From the NCBI GenBank assembly GCA_963575745.1, contig CAUYUJ010006369.1, positions 42,501 through 106,500 of the forward strand: DNA of 64,000 bases. The letters are read 5' to 3'. The notes under the pieces are model-generated. The model was not told the origin of the DNA and did no database searches. It saw only the letters and a program-made list of their open reading frames with translations. The stretch is from Prorocentrum cordatum (lineage: Eukaryota > Sar > Dinophyceae > Prorocentrales > Prorocentraceae). Every line of letters begins with the position of its first letter. Positions within the stretch are counted from its first letter, which is position 1. The position numbers and the translations under genes were made by a program. Shown piece after piece: positions 32,560 to 43,493 of this stretch.

Positions 32560-33010
32560 GCGGAAAGAAAAGAAAATGGGTGGCGCAGTGTCGAGGATAA
32601 AAGGAGCATCGCGCGCGCCCCTTGAGTCGGCGGATTCGCCGCGCGTCGGGTCGGGCTCCAACTGAGCTTCCCGCGTCTGTCGGAGATCGCAGGGGCCGGA
32701 CGTGATGACCCCCGCGCTGTACCTTATCGCTTGGGTTCCAGTGCCGAGTTCGCTGGCTGGTTCTGCAACCGCTGGCTCCTGCTTGGTGGCTGATCGCCTC
32801 GACTGCCAGCGCGGCCTTCCGCGTCTGCCGAAGACCGTTGGCTTCGGACGCGTAGATTTTGATCGCATTGGGCTTCATTTTCGCCTCCCGCATCTGCTGG
32901 AGAACGCAGGCATCGCGCGCGCTGACTCTGGAAGAGTAGCTGAAGGCCTTGGGCCCCAGACCGCACCGCACGTGTTGGTTCCAAAGGAGTGGTCGGGGAG
33001 GTCGTCGGAT
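32560..33010 (-). pseudogene. degenerate PPR-repeat coding region
   Basis: On the minus strand, AFSYSSRVSARDACVLQQMR and REAKMKPNAIKIYASEANGL match pentatricopeptide (PPR) repeats, whose core is SYNxxISxC...MxxxGxxPNxx. A second unit (LRQTRKAALAVEAISHQAGA) follows in the same frame and a third (IRYSAGVIT...LRQTREAQLEPD) in another frame. The DNA landmarks TTCCCGCGTCTG, TTCCGCGTCTG and CTCCCGCATCTG (plus strand 32667, 32819, 32887) show the unit repetition. PPR proteins bind organellar RNA and are abundant in dinoflagellates. Frame change, missing residues and only about three repeats mean a decayed copy. Confidence 0.55.
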
Positions 33011-33670
33011 ACGGCGCCGACGAGAGCGTTGGAGACAGCATCGGATACGGCGTCGGGCATGGCGTCGGGTGGAAGGTTTGGTCGGGTGGCGGGTGGGCCG
33101 CCAGGAGGGCCGCGGGGAAGGACGTCGGGGGGGGGGGGTCGGGGGGGCATCTAGCGGGTCGCGAAGTCGGGGACGGCGCAACCTGCCGCGGCGCCGCAAC
33201 ACCCGGCGGCCGCGGCAGCCACGCGGGCGATGGATCCCAGCGGCGGTCGCTGCCTCGCCCGCGTCGGCCGCGGCACAAGCGGCGCCCGCGGCGTCCGCGG
33301 CGCCGGTCACACCAGCTGCACCCGCAACGCGCGCGGCGCGGCGCCCGCGGCACCTGTGGCGCCGGAGCCGCCCGCGGCTCTGGCGGCGCGGGAACTGCCC
33401 GCGGACCCAGCGGCGCCCGCTGCAGCCACGGCGTTGGCGGGCCCTGCACCAGCGGCAGCCGCGGCGCCTCCCGTGGCGACCGCGGCGCGGCCGGCGCCCA
33501 CAGCGCGCGCGGCACTGGCGGCCCGCTCAGCGTACGCGGCGACCGTGAGACTGGGAGGGCCAATGTCGACGGCGTCGCCAGGGGAGCGGGTTGCGCCCGC
33601 GTCGCTGGCGGCACGGGCAGCGGCCAGCCGCTGGCGCCGCCGCCGCGGCGCAGCGCTCTCCACTCACCGA
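33011..33670 (-). other. Ala/Pro-rich region upstream of the PPR remnant
   Basis: Dense GCGCCCGCGG-type repeats give long open frames on both strands (Ala/Pro on one, Arg/Gly on the other), so openness means little. On the minus strand it lies between the relict leader and the PPR repeats and could be the decayed N-terminal part of that retrogene. A TCC-GAT and GTCGG repeat near 33000-33080 shows recent slippage. Confidence 0.35.
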
Positions 33671-33935
33671 GCGCGATCCACTACTTTCAAAATGCCTAGT
33701 CGCAGCCGTCTGGAAAAAAAAAGCTGCTTGCCGCGATGCAATGTATCGTGAATCCCCCGTGGTAGATCCTGGCCATGTGCGAGTAGCTCCTGTGCGAGAA
33801 GTTCAACGCGCTTCTTCATTCTTGGGGCCGAGGAGGAAGGGTCCGAGAGGGAGGGGCGAGACTCCGCCTCAGCAGCCCCGAGGTGCACCGGAGGCGGGGG
33901 CCGCCTCAGGTCCCGCGGCGCGCCACTGCGGCTCC

Positions 33936-33971
33936 CTTGAGCCAGAGCGGTTTGAGCCAGAGGAGCACGGA
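33936..33971 (-). other. tandem relict of the dinoflagellate spliced leader (minus strand)
   Basis: Read on the minus strand, 33971-33951 gives TCCGTG then CTCCTCTGGCTCAAA, aligning with a full leader with one base missing and a few transitions. 33950-33936 gives CCGCTCTGGCTCAAG, 12 of 15 bases of the truncated leader. The full-plus-truncated order is the diagnostic tandem arrangement. It lies upstream, in the same orientation, of the minus-strand PPR remnant. Confidence 0.72.
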
Positions 33972-34880
33972 TGCGTTGCAACATGTGCCGCAAAGGTTTC
34001 GGTGTAGCGTTTAATCATAGGGTTACGGCCATGCGCTGCGTACCTCGTGCCGCGCAGTAAAAGGCACGGACACAGGGTCCCGCCCATGGGCTGTTGCTAC
34101 ATGGCTTGGAATTGCGTTGCTTTGCTTTCATTGTGCGTGTCGCAGGGTCCCTCCCATAACGCCCCCTGCAGCTTCAATTCTTTATGTTTTGGAACCGCGA
34201 ACCATGCTGTTATCTCGGGTGGGAGCCGTGTCTCGGATGTAACCTTGGGACGCTGGCGGGCCGCCCATACCCGAGCCCTTAGGGGGGGCGGGGTCTGGTC
34301 AATGCGGGAGCGCCGTCTCGCAGTCGAAAGCAGGGGATGGCGGGCAGCTCCGATGCCAGAGAGCTAAGTGCTTGACGTTTGAAGGCGTTCCAATTTTAGG
34401 TCGCTTTCGTTGGGCGCCACCTCTCCTCACCCCATGCGCACCTGTGATACTGGCGAATCCGGGGCATCATCTCAAAAAGGGGAGGCGAGCTTGCCTCGGC
34501 AGTGATCCGCAATCGCTTCGAAGGCGTACGCTGCCCAGCGTCTCCCCTCGGGGGAGCAGGCAGGTCCCAGATGGGGCTGTAGTGATGACGTTGCACAATT
34601 CCTGCCGGCGGGAGGAAGGACGGAGTGGGTCCGACCGCCCCCCTGCGCGCATGGAGTTGCCTGCGGAGGCGGAGGTGTAGAGGGATGGTGAGGGAAGGGG
34701 GGATGGGGACGGGAAGGAGGGGTGCAGGTTGGTGTGCGGAAGGGGGGAGGGGAGGACGAGGAGGAGCAGGAGGAGCAGGAGAATCAAGAGGAGGAGGTGG
34801 AGGACGAAGACAGGCATGAGGATGAAGAGGCAGCGGAGGAGGACCTCTGTGTGAAGGCAGATTTGCCTCTACTCCAGAAG
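33972..34880. other. no gene seen; GGA-rich patch
   Basis: Mixed DNA, with G-rich and (AGG)n/(GGA)n DNA from 34670 to 34850. The Glu/Gly ORF there is a repeat artefact. Confidence 0.45.
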
Positions 34881-34906
34881 AGGTCAGAGCATCAGCGCCT
34901 TCAATC

Positions 34907-35875
34907 GTGCCCAAGCACCAGTCTTGGGATTTCAAGCCGCAAATCGACGCGAGCGCTGCGCCATCACAATCCTATGTCGTGCTCAGAACACAAGTCCTGG
35001 GACTTCTGTGCGTCAACACAATCCTATGCCGTGGCGCGTTTCGAAACGGTGCCCCAGGAGGCCTCCGGGTCCGGCGACGATCCCGTGCTTTTCAGCGTCT
35101 CGCGCGGCGACCAGCCAATCAGGCCCGCGCAGAAAAATTCCACGACTCTCTTCCACTTGCAGGCCGCCACCGACGCGCTGACTTCGGCTGAGAAGGCTTC
35201 CCGTTCGACTCTTCCCTTTTAGACTCTGCGAGCCCCGCCGGTCTTCAGAAGGACGGCTGGCAGGCCAAGGCTGCGCGGATTTTTCGTGCTGCGGCCCGCC
35301 ATTCGGCGGCCGCTCACGTCAGGAGGCGTTTGGACAGATGGCAATTTCCCACCCTTCCCGGCCACCGCCCGGTGGCTTGGTCTCATTCTCTCTCGCTCTC
35401 CGCCCCTCTTCTCCCTCCGAGGGTCCAGGCGTGCCTGATCCGCACCGCCTGGAACGGCTGGTGCACAGCTCGCCGTTTCCAGCTGAATCGGGGGTGTCTG
35501 TTTAATTGTAGGCGCGGGGAAGACAGCATAGAGCAGTGCGCATTTTATTATGAATTCCACGCCCTCTGTCAGAGGCATCTGGGCCTCACCAGCCCCCCCG
35601 CGGAGTTCTGCCTAGGGGATTTTCTTGGAACCTTCCATTATGTGAATTCTATTCCGTCGTATTGCAGGTCGGCCACGGCCACCGCTGACGCAGGCGCCCT
35701 GCGCGCGATCGGCGTCTACGCGCATTTTAAAATGCACAACGCTTGGCGATACGGGCTTCCAGTCGGCGATTGTCCAGTTGCGCTCCGCGGGTACATTCGT
35801 GCGGCGGTTGTGGACCATCCGCGCTCCCAACGCCTCGTCCAGCTTGCTTTCAAGAGGCCCCGCTCCCATAACTAG
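34907..35875 (+). pseudogene. C-terminal remnant of a second LINE-like element
   Basis: Frame 2 is open from 34907 to a TGA at 35189-35191 and again from there to TAG 35873-35875. After the TGA it reads FPFDSSLLDSASPAGLQKDG, AARIFRAAARHSAAAHVRRR, LIRTAWNGWCTARRFQLNRG and CRRGEDSIEQCAFYYE. A Cys-containing WNGWCTARRF...C...C...EDSIEQ segment downstream of the RT is a feature I associate with dinoflagellate non-LTR elements (family knowledge, not checked here). QSWDF...QSY appears twice near 34917 and 34994, a small internal repeat. No RT lies immediately upstream, so this is a 5'-truncated fragment. Confidence 0.5.
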
Positions 35876-35999
35876 CGTTCTTGTTGTTCTCTTTCTGCTC
35901 TGTTAGTCTCCTCTCCAGGTGTACGGGCCCATCCAGGGGCAGTGCGTTGCCACGGGAAATCCGACGAGGCCGCGCACCGAGTCCGCGACAGGTGACTCG

Positions 36000-36664
36000 C
36001 TGTGCGGAGGCCCGGTCTGCTCTGCCCCAGCCGCGTGGCCAATAGTTTGCGTGCACGGCAGTTGCTGTCCCGGCCGCGTGGCCGATGGATCGTCAGAGGG
36101 CGTCTGCCCTGGACTCGGCCGCAATCGAAATTATGCACGAGTTTTCTCGCCCCCTGAAAGTGGACGCCGACGTCTCGCTCTATTTCGGGGATGCCAGCCC
36201 ATCGATCTCTTGCAGGGCTGAGTCGAAGACGCTCGCAATTTACAGTTTTACGCCGAGCGATTCTCCTCCCATTCGTCCTTCCCTCCCTCGCCTTCCGCCT
36301 CCTCCGCCTCCGTTCTCGTGTGTGCTGTTTGTTGAGATTCCCACCGGAATCGTGAAGTCTGAATTCTGGTGGGGGGGCCTCGTTTTGTCCGCCGCCCGCC
36401 TCCCCTGGGGGCCGCACGCCTTCGTCGTCGTCGTCGGTCGTCGTCGTTGTCGTCATCGTCAGTCGTCGTCGTTGTCGTCGTCGTCGTCGTTGTCGTCGTC
36501 GTCGTCGGGGGGTGGTCCCCTGCCTTCTTGGGCTTGTGGCCCCCCTGGGGGGGCGTCTTCGGCAGCGACCGCGTTTTCGGCTGCGTGCATCTGGAGACGC
36601 GCTGTGCGGATGATCGGTCGGCTCTGTCCCAGCCGCGTGGCCGATAAGCCGCGTGCACTGCAGT
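36000..36664 (+). repeat. direct repeat of about 62 bp, 600 bp apart
   Basis: 36000-36062 and 36601-36664 share GCTGTGCGGA, CCCAGCCGCGTGGCC and GCGTGCACGGCAG/GCGTGCACTGCAG in the same order. A half copy (CCCGGCCGCGTGGCCGATGG) is at 36070-36090. Between them lies a coding-looking frame (36085-36230: LDSAAIEIMHEFSRPLKVDA) of unknown nature and a (CGT)n microsatellite at 36425-36515. Confidence 0.65.
36425..36515. repeat. (CGT)n microsatellite
   Basis: CGTCGTCGT runs with TTGTCGTC variants; explains the Val and Ser runs in the overlapping frames. Confidence 0.95.
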
Positions 36665-36688
36665 GCAGCAGGGGCGCAATTTCTACCC

Positions 36689-36773
36689 CTCAAGTTTGAG
36701 CTGGTAGGCCTCCCGGTGCCACTTGAGCTCAAACTTGACCCCAAGTTTGAGCTGGCAGGGCTCCCGGTGCCAC
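36689..36773 (+). repeat. 52-bp-spaced duplication
   Basis: CAAGTTTGAGCTGG(T/C)AGG-CTCCCGGTGCCAC occurs at 36689 and 36741, with an inverted GAGCTCAAACTTG between them that can pair with either copy. Confidence 0.75.
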
Positions 36774-37380
36774 ATCAAGTGCCGCATTTCACTCCGTGGT
36801 TCCCCCGCCTCCGCCTTGCTCCCCCCCCTTGGCCTTGCCCCCTCTCTAGTCGTTGATCTCGTGAGCCTGGTCCGCCCCTCGTTTTCAGTTGTTGTTTCAG
36901 TCGTTGCGTACCCGCCGCTATGGTGCTCGTTGGGATTTTAAGTTCACGTGATCTCTCACGAAGCTTGGGCCCAGTTAGTTGTTTAACTTTGTATACTTTT
37001 GTTGTCGCGTCGTTTTGCTTCGTCCTCTTCTCCTCTCTTGACTCCTGTTGTTTGGGATTTTCGGACGACTAGGCCATTCAGTAAGGGGATTGCCACACAA
37101 CGCTTCGGCTGGCCAGGGGAAGATACGCTGCCAGGCAAATCCGTATCATTGGCGATCTGGCTTCTCTCCCTCCACCTCTCCTTTTTCCTCCTCCTCTTTG
37201 TTTGTGGTGACGTTTACCTGGCCCACCCTTCTCGAGCTTTGCCGCTAAATATAAAGTCCTGGGACTTCAGCACCGCGAGTCCACGTGACGGTGACGTCTT
37301 GACAGCCCGAAGTTGTGCAGGAGCACCGTTCTTGCGACTTCAACCGCACGAGTATGTGAAACATTTGTAAACGTTCAAGA
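36774..37380. other. no gene seen
   Basis: Mixed, moderately AT-rich DNA. A CCTGGGACTTCAGCA segment at 37258-37273 recurs as TTGGGACTTCAGCA at 45979-45992, so the interspersed repeat that follows includes this part. Confidence 0.4.
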
Positions 37381-37630
37381 ATGCGCGCGGCGTTAGGGCG
37401 AGAACCACTTTGTGAAAAGGAGCCGCCCCCAATCCCTGAATGTGTTGTAAATTTTTAGGACGAATGATGCGCGCGGCGCGAAGGCGAGAGCCACATTGCG
37501 AAAACGTACGGGCCTCCACCTTTGAAATTCATGCAAGTGTTTAAGACGAATGCGCGCGGCTCTAATGCAAGAGCCACAGTTTCAAAACTACCCGCCCTCC
37601 ACCCTTGAAACTGTTACCACTTTCAAGTTT
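37381..37630 (+). repeat. 83-bp satellite, locus A
   Basis: Three units with ATGCGCGCGGCG at 37381, 37467 and 37550. Each is followed by AAGGCGAGAGCCACAT-like sequence, then GCCCCCAAT or GCCCTCCA and TTGAAA. The same unit makes locus B at 46080-46540. Confidence 0.85.
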
Positions 37631-38244
37631 CACGATCATAAATGATCAGAAATTATCAGGCGGATCGCTCTGCCCGCTGGAGTTAGTTCGGAAAAGAAAT
37701 GGAGGAGTGGGAGAAAAGAGACGAGGATACGGATGAAATGATAACACGTTACGAGTAGGACGGGTAGGAGGGATGAGGCGAAGGTACAGTAGGAGGCGGT
37801 TGAATAAGTGGAAAGGATGAGGAGATGGAGGAACGTGATCCAACCAACGAACTGTTCGAAAAGCCATGGATGATTCTTCCGACGGCCTCCTGTATCCCGT
37901 GGTCCCTCCCCCTCCTTCCCATCTCACCTCCCCTTCCGCCTTTCTCTCCCTTCCTTTAGTCCATCCTTGTCCCATCCACCGTCTTCGTTCTCTTCTCATC
38001 CACCCCAATCCGCCTCCTTTCGATTCCTCCACCCCTCATCACTCTCCCAACTCCGGGCGGTCTGGTGGTCAGGCAGTGCCGCCTCGGAGCCTTTCGTGGT
38101 GCGCGAGCAGGCGGAGGAGCATTGATCGGCACAGGGGGGGATTTGGGCAGGCGCAGGGATATTAATGAGGATGTGAACAGAGGGCTGTGGATGAGGAGGG
38201 AGACGATAGGCAGGCGTTGCAATTTGATTGATTGTTGTTTCTAA
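37631..38244. other. no gene seen; purine/pyrimidine-rich
   Basis: GGA- and AGGAT-rich DNA to 37830, then TCC-rich DNA (37890-38040). An AG at 38269-38270 after a T-rich stretch could be a splice acceptor in front of the LINE ORF. Confidence 0.4.
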
Positions 38245-40881
38245 CGCCCTTGTGCCCTTGTTTCTAACAGCGGTTACGAGTTCCGGCGGCGGTTTGACTT
38301 CTTCACGAGTTTGTCAGAATTCGTTTCCACAAGATCCGCTCATGGACCCAAGCTTGTGTTAGGAGACATGAATGCAAAGTTGTATGGCCAACTCGATGGA
38401 GAGAGTGACGCGGTGGGGCCCTATATTTTCAAACACCCCCACCAGACGTGCAAGGAAAACGCCAACCGGCACCTCATGGTTGAGATGTGCGAGAATCTGA
38501 ACATGTGCGTTGCAAACACATTTTTTGACGTGCCGGATCACAACCTTGTCACTAACTACAACGTGGGTACGCCTGCCGGGCTACAAATTGGATCCTCGAC
38601 GCACTCGCAGATCGATTTCGTACTCTGCGAGAGGACTTTTCTCCGGGACATCACTGGCGTGGCTGCTAGGCACGACGTGCCGTTGTCGACCCATCATTTC
38701 TTGTTGACTGCGTGTGTCCGTATGTCAGTTGAGAAGACGGCGCCTGCGAGTCAGAGTCCACGCCTTGATGTCACAGCCCTCTCCGACCCACTCGCCGCTT
38801 GTTTTTTCAACGTGAACATGTTGAATGCTTTGGAGGGCTTCGAGGACACAGCAGCTGGAGGCGAGGATGTCGATCTTGGTTGGAGTCGTATCGTGGACGG
38901 TTTTCATCACGCTGCCGAACGCACGTTGCCATTCCTTCCGAGGCGGACCACAAGGCCGTGGACGAGCGCCGGAACGCTGGGGCTGATCGAGCGCCGCGGG
39001 AGCGCCAGAAGGCAGGGCGACACTGACGAGGAGAAGCGCCTATCGAAAAAAATCCGCGCTTCGGTTGCCAGGGACAAGGCCGCTTGGATCGAATCGGTCA
39101 CGGAATCCGCTGATTGGAATCAGATTAGGAGGCTCCGGAAAGGCCCTGTCCGCAGACAGGGCAGGCTTCGTGACGTCAACAAGGGCATTGTGGAGACGGA
39201 CCAGCGTGCTGAGACTCTGGCCGACTACCTCGAGAGGGTGCAGTGGGCAGTCAGACCCACGTCAGTGGCACCGCCAGTTGCTGCACGGATTGCCGACAAC
39301 GACCTGCCCATCTCCATGGGTGATATCACAGTGGGGGAGGTGAAGGCCGCAGCTGCGAAATTGAAGCGAGGACGCGCTTCTGGCCTTGACGGGGTGCCAC
39401 CCGAATTCTGGAAAGCAGCGGCGAGCGACGCGGGAGGTCTCCCGAGCTATCTGGCAAAATTCTACACCGACGTTTGGAGACAAGGTAAGATCCCAGAAGC
39501 TTGGAGGCATGCGAGGGTGTCGATGCTGTTCAAGAAGGGCGACCCTGCAGAATGCGAGAACTACCGCCCCATCAGTATCTCGCCCATCGGCTACAAATTG
39601 TTCGCAACCATCCTGCTCCAGAGGCTGAAGCAGGCGGGGGCCGAAGACCGCATCTGGCGAACCCAATTCGGGTTCCGCTCCGGGCGGGGCACGGCAGACG
39701 CAGTGTTCCTAGCCCGCCGGGTGCTGGACGACACATGGTCAACACGAGATGCAAGTCGCTTGTTCCTGGCACTCGACTGGGCCAAGGCATTCGACTCGGT
39801 CTCGCCGGACGCGCTCGCCGGGTCTTTGCGGAGATTTGGTTGCCCAGAAGTTTTCGTGGACGTCGTCGTGTCGATTTACAGCGAGCGCAACTTCGTCGTG
39901 AGGGACTTCGGGGCCACGTCCAGCATCCATCAGCAGAGGTACGGCATATGCCAAGGCTGTCCGCTGTCCCCTTTTCTGTTCACCATTGTGATGACGACGC
40001 TTCTCACGGACGCGCACGCGCTGCTTCAGAGTCGTGCCGGACCGATACCTGAAAACCAGTTTGCGAGGGAGCTCGTGTACGCGGACGACACGTTGCTCAT
40101 AGACTCCGACCCAGCCCTCGTTCAAGAGCTGATGCGCTGCATTGAGGAGTGCGGGGGCCAGTGCGGGCTGCAGTTCAATTGGGGCAAGTTGGAACTTATG
40201 AAAGTAAGGACCGAAGCTGATATTTTGGGACGCAACGAGGTCCCCATCCCAGCCAAGCAATCATTAACTTATCTCGGGACGTCTCTTGCTTCGGACGGGC
40301 GCATAGGCACAGAACTGAGTCGGAGAATTGGGGCGGCCAGAAGTGACTTCAAGGTGCTTGCAAGAATATGGTCGCATTCGACTTTGAGTAGGAGACAGAA
40401 ACTACGTATATTTAATGCTTGCGTTGTTTCCAAACTCACGTATGTATTATTCACTGCGTGTCTTAACCAGGCCGAGCGAAGACGGCTCGACGGGTTCCAG
40501 AATTATTGTCTCAGACGTATTTGCAGAGTCTCTCCGTCGTACATCAGTCGGGTGTCGAACCGTGCAGTTCTGCAGATCAGCCAACAGACGCCTCTGAGCC
40601 ATAGTCTTGCGCGTAGACAGATGTTGTACATGGGCCATTTGGCGAGAAGACCAGACGAAGATCCAGTCAGAAGCTCGGTGTTTGAGCCGGGCGGTCTGGT
40701 TCTCAAGAGCCTTCTTGGGAAAAGGAGAAGAGGCCGCCCGAGACAGTCTTGGGGGCCCATGGTGCTGAAGAACTGCTTGAATGTTGCCGGCTCCCATGAG
40801 CGACTTGCTGATTACTTCCGCCGAGAGGGCGGTGCAGCTCGCAGGTGGGAGCAGGCGGTCAAAGCATGGGCGGCGTGCTGA
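38245..40881 (+). mobile_element. LINE (non-LTR retrotransposon) ORF: partial APE endonuclease plus reverse transcriptase
   Basis: One uninterrupted frame of about 878 codons. The N-terminus is the second half of an APE-type endonuclease: FDFFTSLSEFV, LVLGDMNAKL (38356-38385), HSQIDFVLCER and STHHFLLTAC. The RT follows with all motifs: GLDGVPPEFW, ECENYRPISISPIGYKLF, TQFGFRSGRGTADAVF, motif A LFLALDWAKAFDSV, motif B GICQGCPLSPFLF, motif C LVYADDTLLI (YADD at 40078-40089), motif D FNWGKLELM and thumb YLGTSLASDGRIG. A C-terminal RRMYMGHLARRP-like region follows (actual text RRQMLYMGHLARRPDEDP). It ends in TGA 40879-40881. Lack of stops and intact catalytic residues suggest recent insertion, with the 5' half of the endonuclease missing (5' truncation) or encoded on an upstream exon. 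No poly(A) or target-site duplication is visible. Confidence 0.9.
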
Positions 40882-41256
40882 AGGCATCCGTTTCCGTGCA
40901 CATTTTCACCCATTGCTCACGCGCTGTGGCCGGCGCAAGGCTTCTGTTCTGTTCTGTTCTGTGCCTGGCACTCTATGTCTCTATGTGCCCTCTGTTTGTC
41001 CCCGCCGCCAACCCCGCCTTCAGCCTCGCAAGCGCTCTTCCGTTGCCGTCTTTTTTTCTGATTTTGTCGCATTTCGCCTTTTGGAAACGATTGGTCCCGG
41101 TTGGGCAACACCGAGAGTACCCATGCCTTGGCGCGATCTGGGCGTTGCGCATTCTAATATACCGTCTTTGTGCCTGACTTTGGCTGTATCACATGTCGTT
41201 CTTCTCCACCTACTCAATTTGCCTCCTCCTCCCCCCTTCCCTCCTTCCCCCGGCAG
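40882..41256 (+). other. probable intron 3' end
   Basis: Contains (TTCTG)4 at 40943-40962 and a strong pyrimidine tract (41220-41250) ending in CCCCGGCAG at 41256, a textbook acceptor for the OTU exon. Confidence 0.55.
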
Positions 41257-41339
41257 GACGGAAATTGCCTCTTCCGTTCCTTCTCCGACCAGCTCTACGG
41301 CACGCCAGAGCACCATGCGCTCGTGCGGGACCGGTGTTC
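41257..41339 (+). CDS. OTU-family cysteine protease (deubiquitinase), catalytic-Cys exon
   Basis: OTU proteases cleave ubiquitin conjugates. The exon begins after the acceptor CAG at 41254-41256 and reads DGNCLFRSFSDQLYG then TPEHHALVRDR. This is the family's active-site block (Asp-Gly-Asn-Cys-Leu-Phe-Arg; Cys codon 41266-41268) and the following His-x-x-(L/V)-R helix. The frame needs a downstream exon with the YI...RDYFEQF helix, found at 47541. Two donors preserve the frame into it: GT at 41334 (after RDR) and a GA at 41340 (after RDRC plus two bases), the latter being one of the non-canonical donors known in dinoflagellates. Upstream exons are not identified; the LINE at 38.2-40.9 kb probably lies in the preceding intron. 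Confidence 0.85.
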
Positions 41340-42059
41340 GAAGCACCCTTGGGCAGAACAGACCAAGCGCGAAGCCCTTGTTGGAACAGGGGGGCCCTGT
41401 TGACAAAGCCCATGACGTCGTCGTAGGAGGACGACGAGGATGGGGATACAAATGGAGCGGAGAAGTGTAGCAGAAGGTGGAGAACGAGGGCAGAAGAGAA
41501 CAGAAGAGGGCAGAAGAGGGCGGAGGGGGACGAGGGGCAGGAGGAGGAGGAGGAGGAGGAGAAGGAGGAGTAGGCGGTCGTCCACTTCCAGGACTCAAAG
41601 TCGATTGAAACGAGCATACAACTTTCATTTGTGCGGCTCTACAGGAGCCCAAAAGTCAGCTTCGAAGTCTTGTTGAGCCTCGGAGCCTCTTTCTGTATAG
41701 TGTCCTTCCTGGGGAGCTTCGGCGAGATTGCCGTCGTCGGAAACTGCCAATTGTGCACCTTTTCCCTCGCCCTTCTTGTCCTGTCCTTGACGTGATGGCT
41801 CAAATCCTTTCCAAGCCGAAAAGAAGGAAGGGTGAGAAGCCAGATGAGGAATAGGAAGAGGGAGAGGAGGAGGAGGAGGAGGTGGAGGAGGAGGAGGATA
41901 ATTCCGAGCCAACGAAGGGCCTTGCCAGGATTAGCGTCAGTATCGAAGACGCCCCCAGCGAATCACTGCCACCCCTTGCCTTCTTGGCAACGCTTGTGTG
42001 GTGAAATGTCGAGCAAAGGTGCGGCCATCCTAGAGGTCTGGCCGTCCCCCCAGCGCTCG

Positions 42060-42450
42060 GGGGCACCACTGGAGAAACACTGACAAGGGGCCATCTGCAG
42101 TCATCTTGAGGCTCTTTTCGGCGGCTTCTTGGGGGCCTCTTGGGGCTCCGCTGGGCCACCCTAGAGCCCTCTTGGGCCGTCTCAGGGAACTCGGGCTGCC
42201 TGGTGCCTTCGAAAACCGTCTTGGGGGCCCATCTGGACCCTCTTGGTGGCCTCGTGGGCCGTCTTGGGTTTTCGGGAGCACGAAAAGGCGAGAACGTGAA
42301 AATAAGGTTTCAATCAAGTACGGAAAGGAAATCGATGCTGACTTCCTCGGAGGCTCCTGGAGACTCTTCTTCGGCCCTCTCGGGGCGTCGTGGAGGCCGT
42401 CTTGAGGTAATCCAGTGCCGTCTTGGGGCCACCCGGGCCGTCTTGGAGCC
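42060..42450 (+). repeat. third copy of the inverted-repeat family (GCC-TCTTGG-rich)
   Basis: Same style and landmarks as the arms at 11580-13000 and 13500-14900: GCCATCTTGG, GGCCTCTTGGGG, GCCGTCTTGGGG units followed by CACGAAAAGGCGAGAACG, which corresponds to AAAAAGGCGAGAAG at 12719 and AAAAGGCGGCGAGAC on the minus strand near 13780. A short related patch is at 46700-46770. The family is dispersed. Confidence 0.65.
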
Positions 42451-42458
42451 ATCTTGGC

Positions 42459-42637
42459 TTACGTCGGGACTGTCCCCCTACAGGGGAATTGTCGATGAAA
42501 AATAAAAATACCCCAAACATGCACCAACATTGTCAAAACATATTAAACAATACTCCCCAGACAATTTTTGTATTATGCTTGGGGATTTTTTTATTTTTCG
42601 TCGAAAATCCCCCTGTGTGGGGACAGGCCCGACTTAA
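42459..42637 (+). mobile_element. MITE-like element, family A copy 1
   Basis: About 179 bp with long terminal inverted repeats. The left end TTACGTCGGGACTGTCCCC...CAGGGGAATTGTCGATG pairs with the right end, whose complement reads TTAAGTCGGGCCTGTCCCC...CAGGGGGATTTTCGACG, then GAAAAATAAAAA on both sides. The interior is AT-rich and lacks an ORF. ATCTTG flanks both sides (42451-42456 and 42637-42643), a possible target-site duplication. Termini and size suit a non-autonomous DNA transposon. Confidence 0.75.
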
Positions 42638-42639
42638 AT

Positions 42640-43493
42640 CTTGCGGCCGGACTCGGCTCGACTCGCGCGGAGCCCCGTCGGCGGGGTGGCCCCCGCGGGG
42701 AGCGGGCTGGGCCTGGGCCCGTGCGCCCCCCTTTGCGGCCTCCCTTCCTCTCCCGCTCCTTCTCGTGTCCCCCCCTGCCTCTCACGGGAGGGACAACCAC
42801 CCGGACCCGACAGTTGGCGTTCACTGAGCGGTCTTGGGCGTTCACTAGACAGCCCTGCCCTGTTTGATCCCTCCTTTGGGTGCGCTCGCTGAACGGCTTC
42901 GCCTGTCGGGGTGGGTGTTACCGGGATGGATGTTCCGCCCTCTGGCCTTGGGTCTTTCCCTTTTGCGGCCTTGGGGGTCTGGGGTGTTTGATTCCTTCTG
43001 TGGGTGCGTTTACTAAACGGCTTCGCGTGTCGGGGTGGTAATTCTCGGGGTGGATTTTCGGCCTTCTGGGCTTGGGTCTTTCCCTTTTGCGGCCTTGGGG
43101 GTCTGAGGGTTCCTCGTCGCCGCCGTCTCCGTCCAGCTCTGTCTGCCCATCCTCCTTAGCATGGGAGCTGCGTGATACTGTGCGTCCTGCTCCCGTCTCC
43201 TCTTTCCTCCCCTCCTCCTAATCATTATCGCCAGTTGTTGTTTACGTTTGGAAGGTGGCGTCATGAAAGCCACTGGACGGTCTCTGCTGCGTTTTACCAC
43301 GGAGTTCACAGTTTTGCCGTGAGGTGTTGCACTCACGTTTCTCCTCTAGTTCCGTCTTCTCCTTCTCCCAAACAACAGATGTTTTGTATAGGCATCTCGG
43401 TTTTCCGACGGACTGACCGAGGAGGAAGATGGTCAAGGGTGTCGATGTAGGACGCGGGTAACGTATTACCATTTTCGTGCCGTAACATTGGAA
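42640..43493. other. no gene seen; duplicated GCGTTCACT module
   Basis: Contains two similar blocks (42885-43000 and 43010-43110): CTGAACGGCTTCGCCTGTCG/CTAAACGGCTTCGCGTGTC, GGGGTGG, CTTGGGTCTTTCCCTTTTGC, GCCTTGGGGGTCTG, spaced by about 125 bp. Mixed DNA otherwise, in the long OTU intron. Confidence 0.55.

Noticed and set aside
32949-33699. Plus-strand Ala/Arg/Gly ORFs as a structural protein
   Set aside because: GCGCCCGCGG slippage repeats make both strands open; the minus strand has the PPR and leader context.
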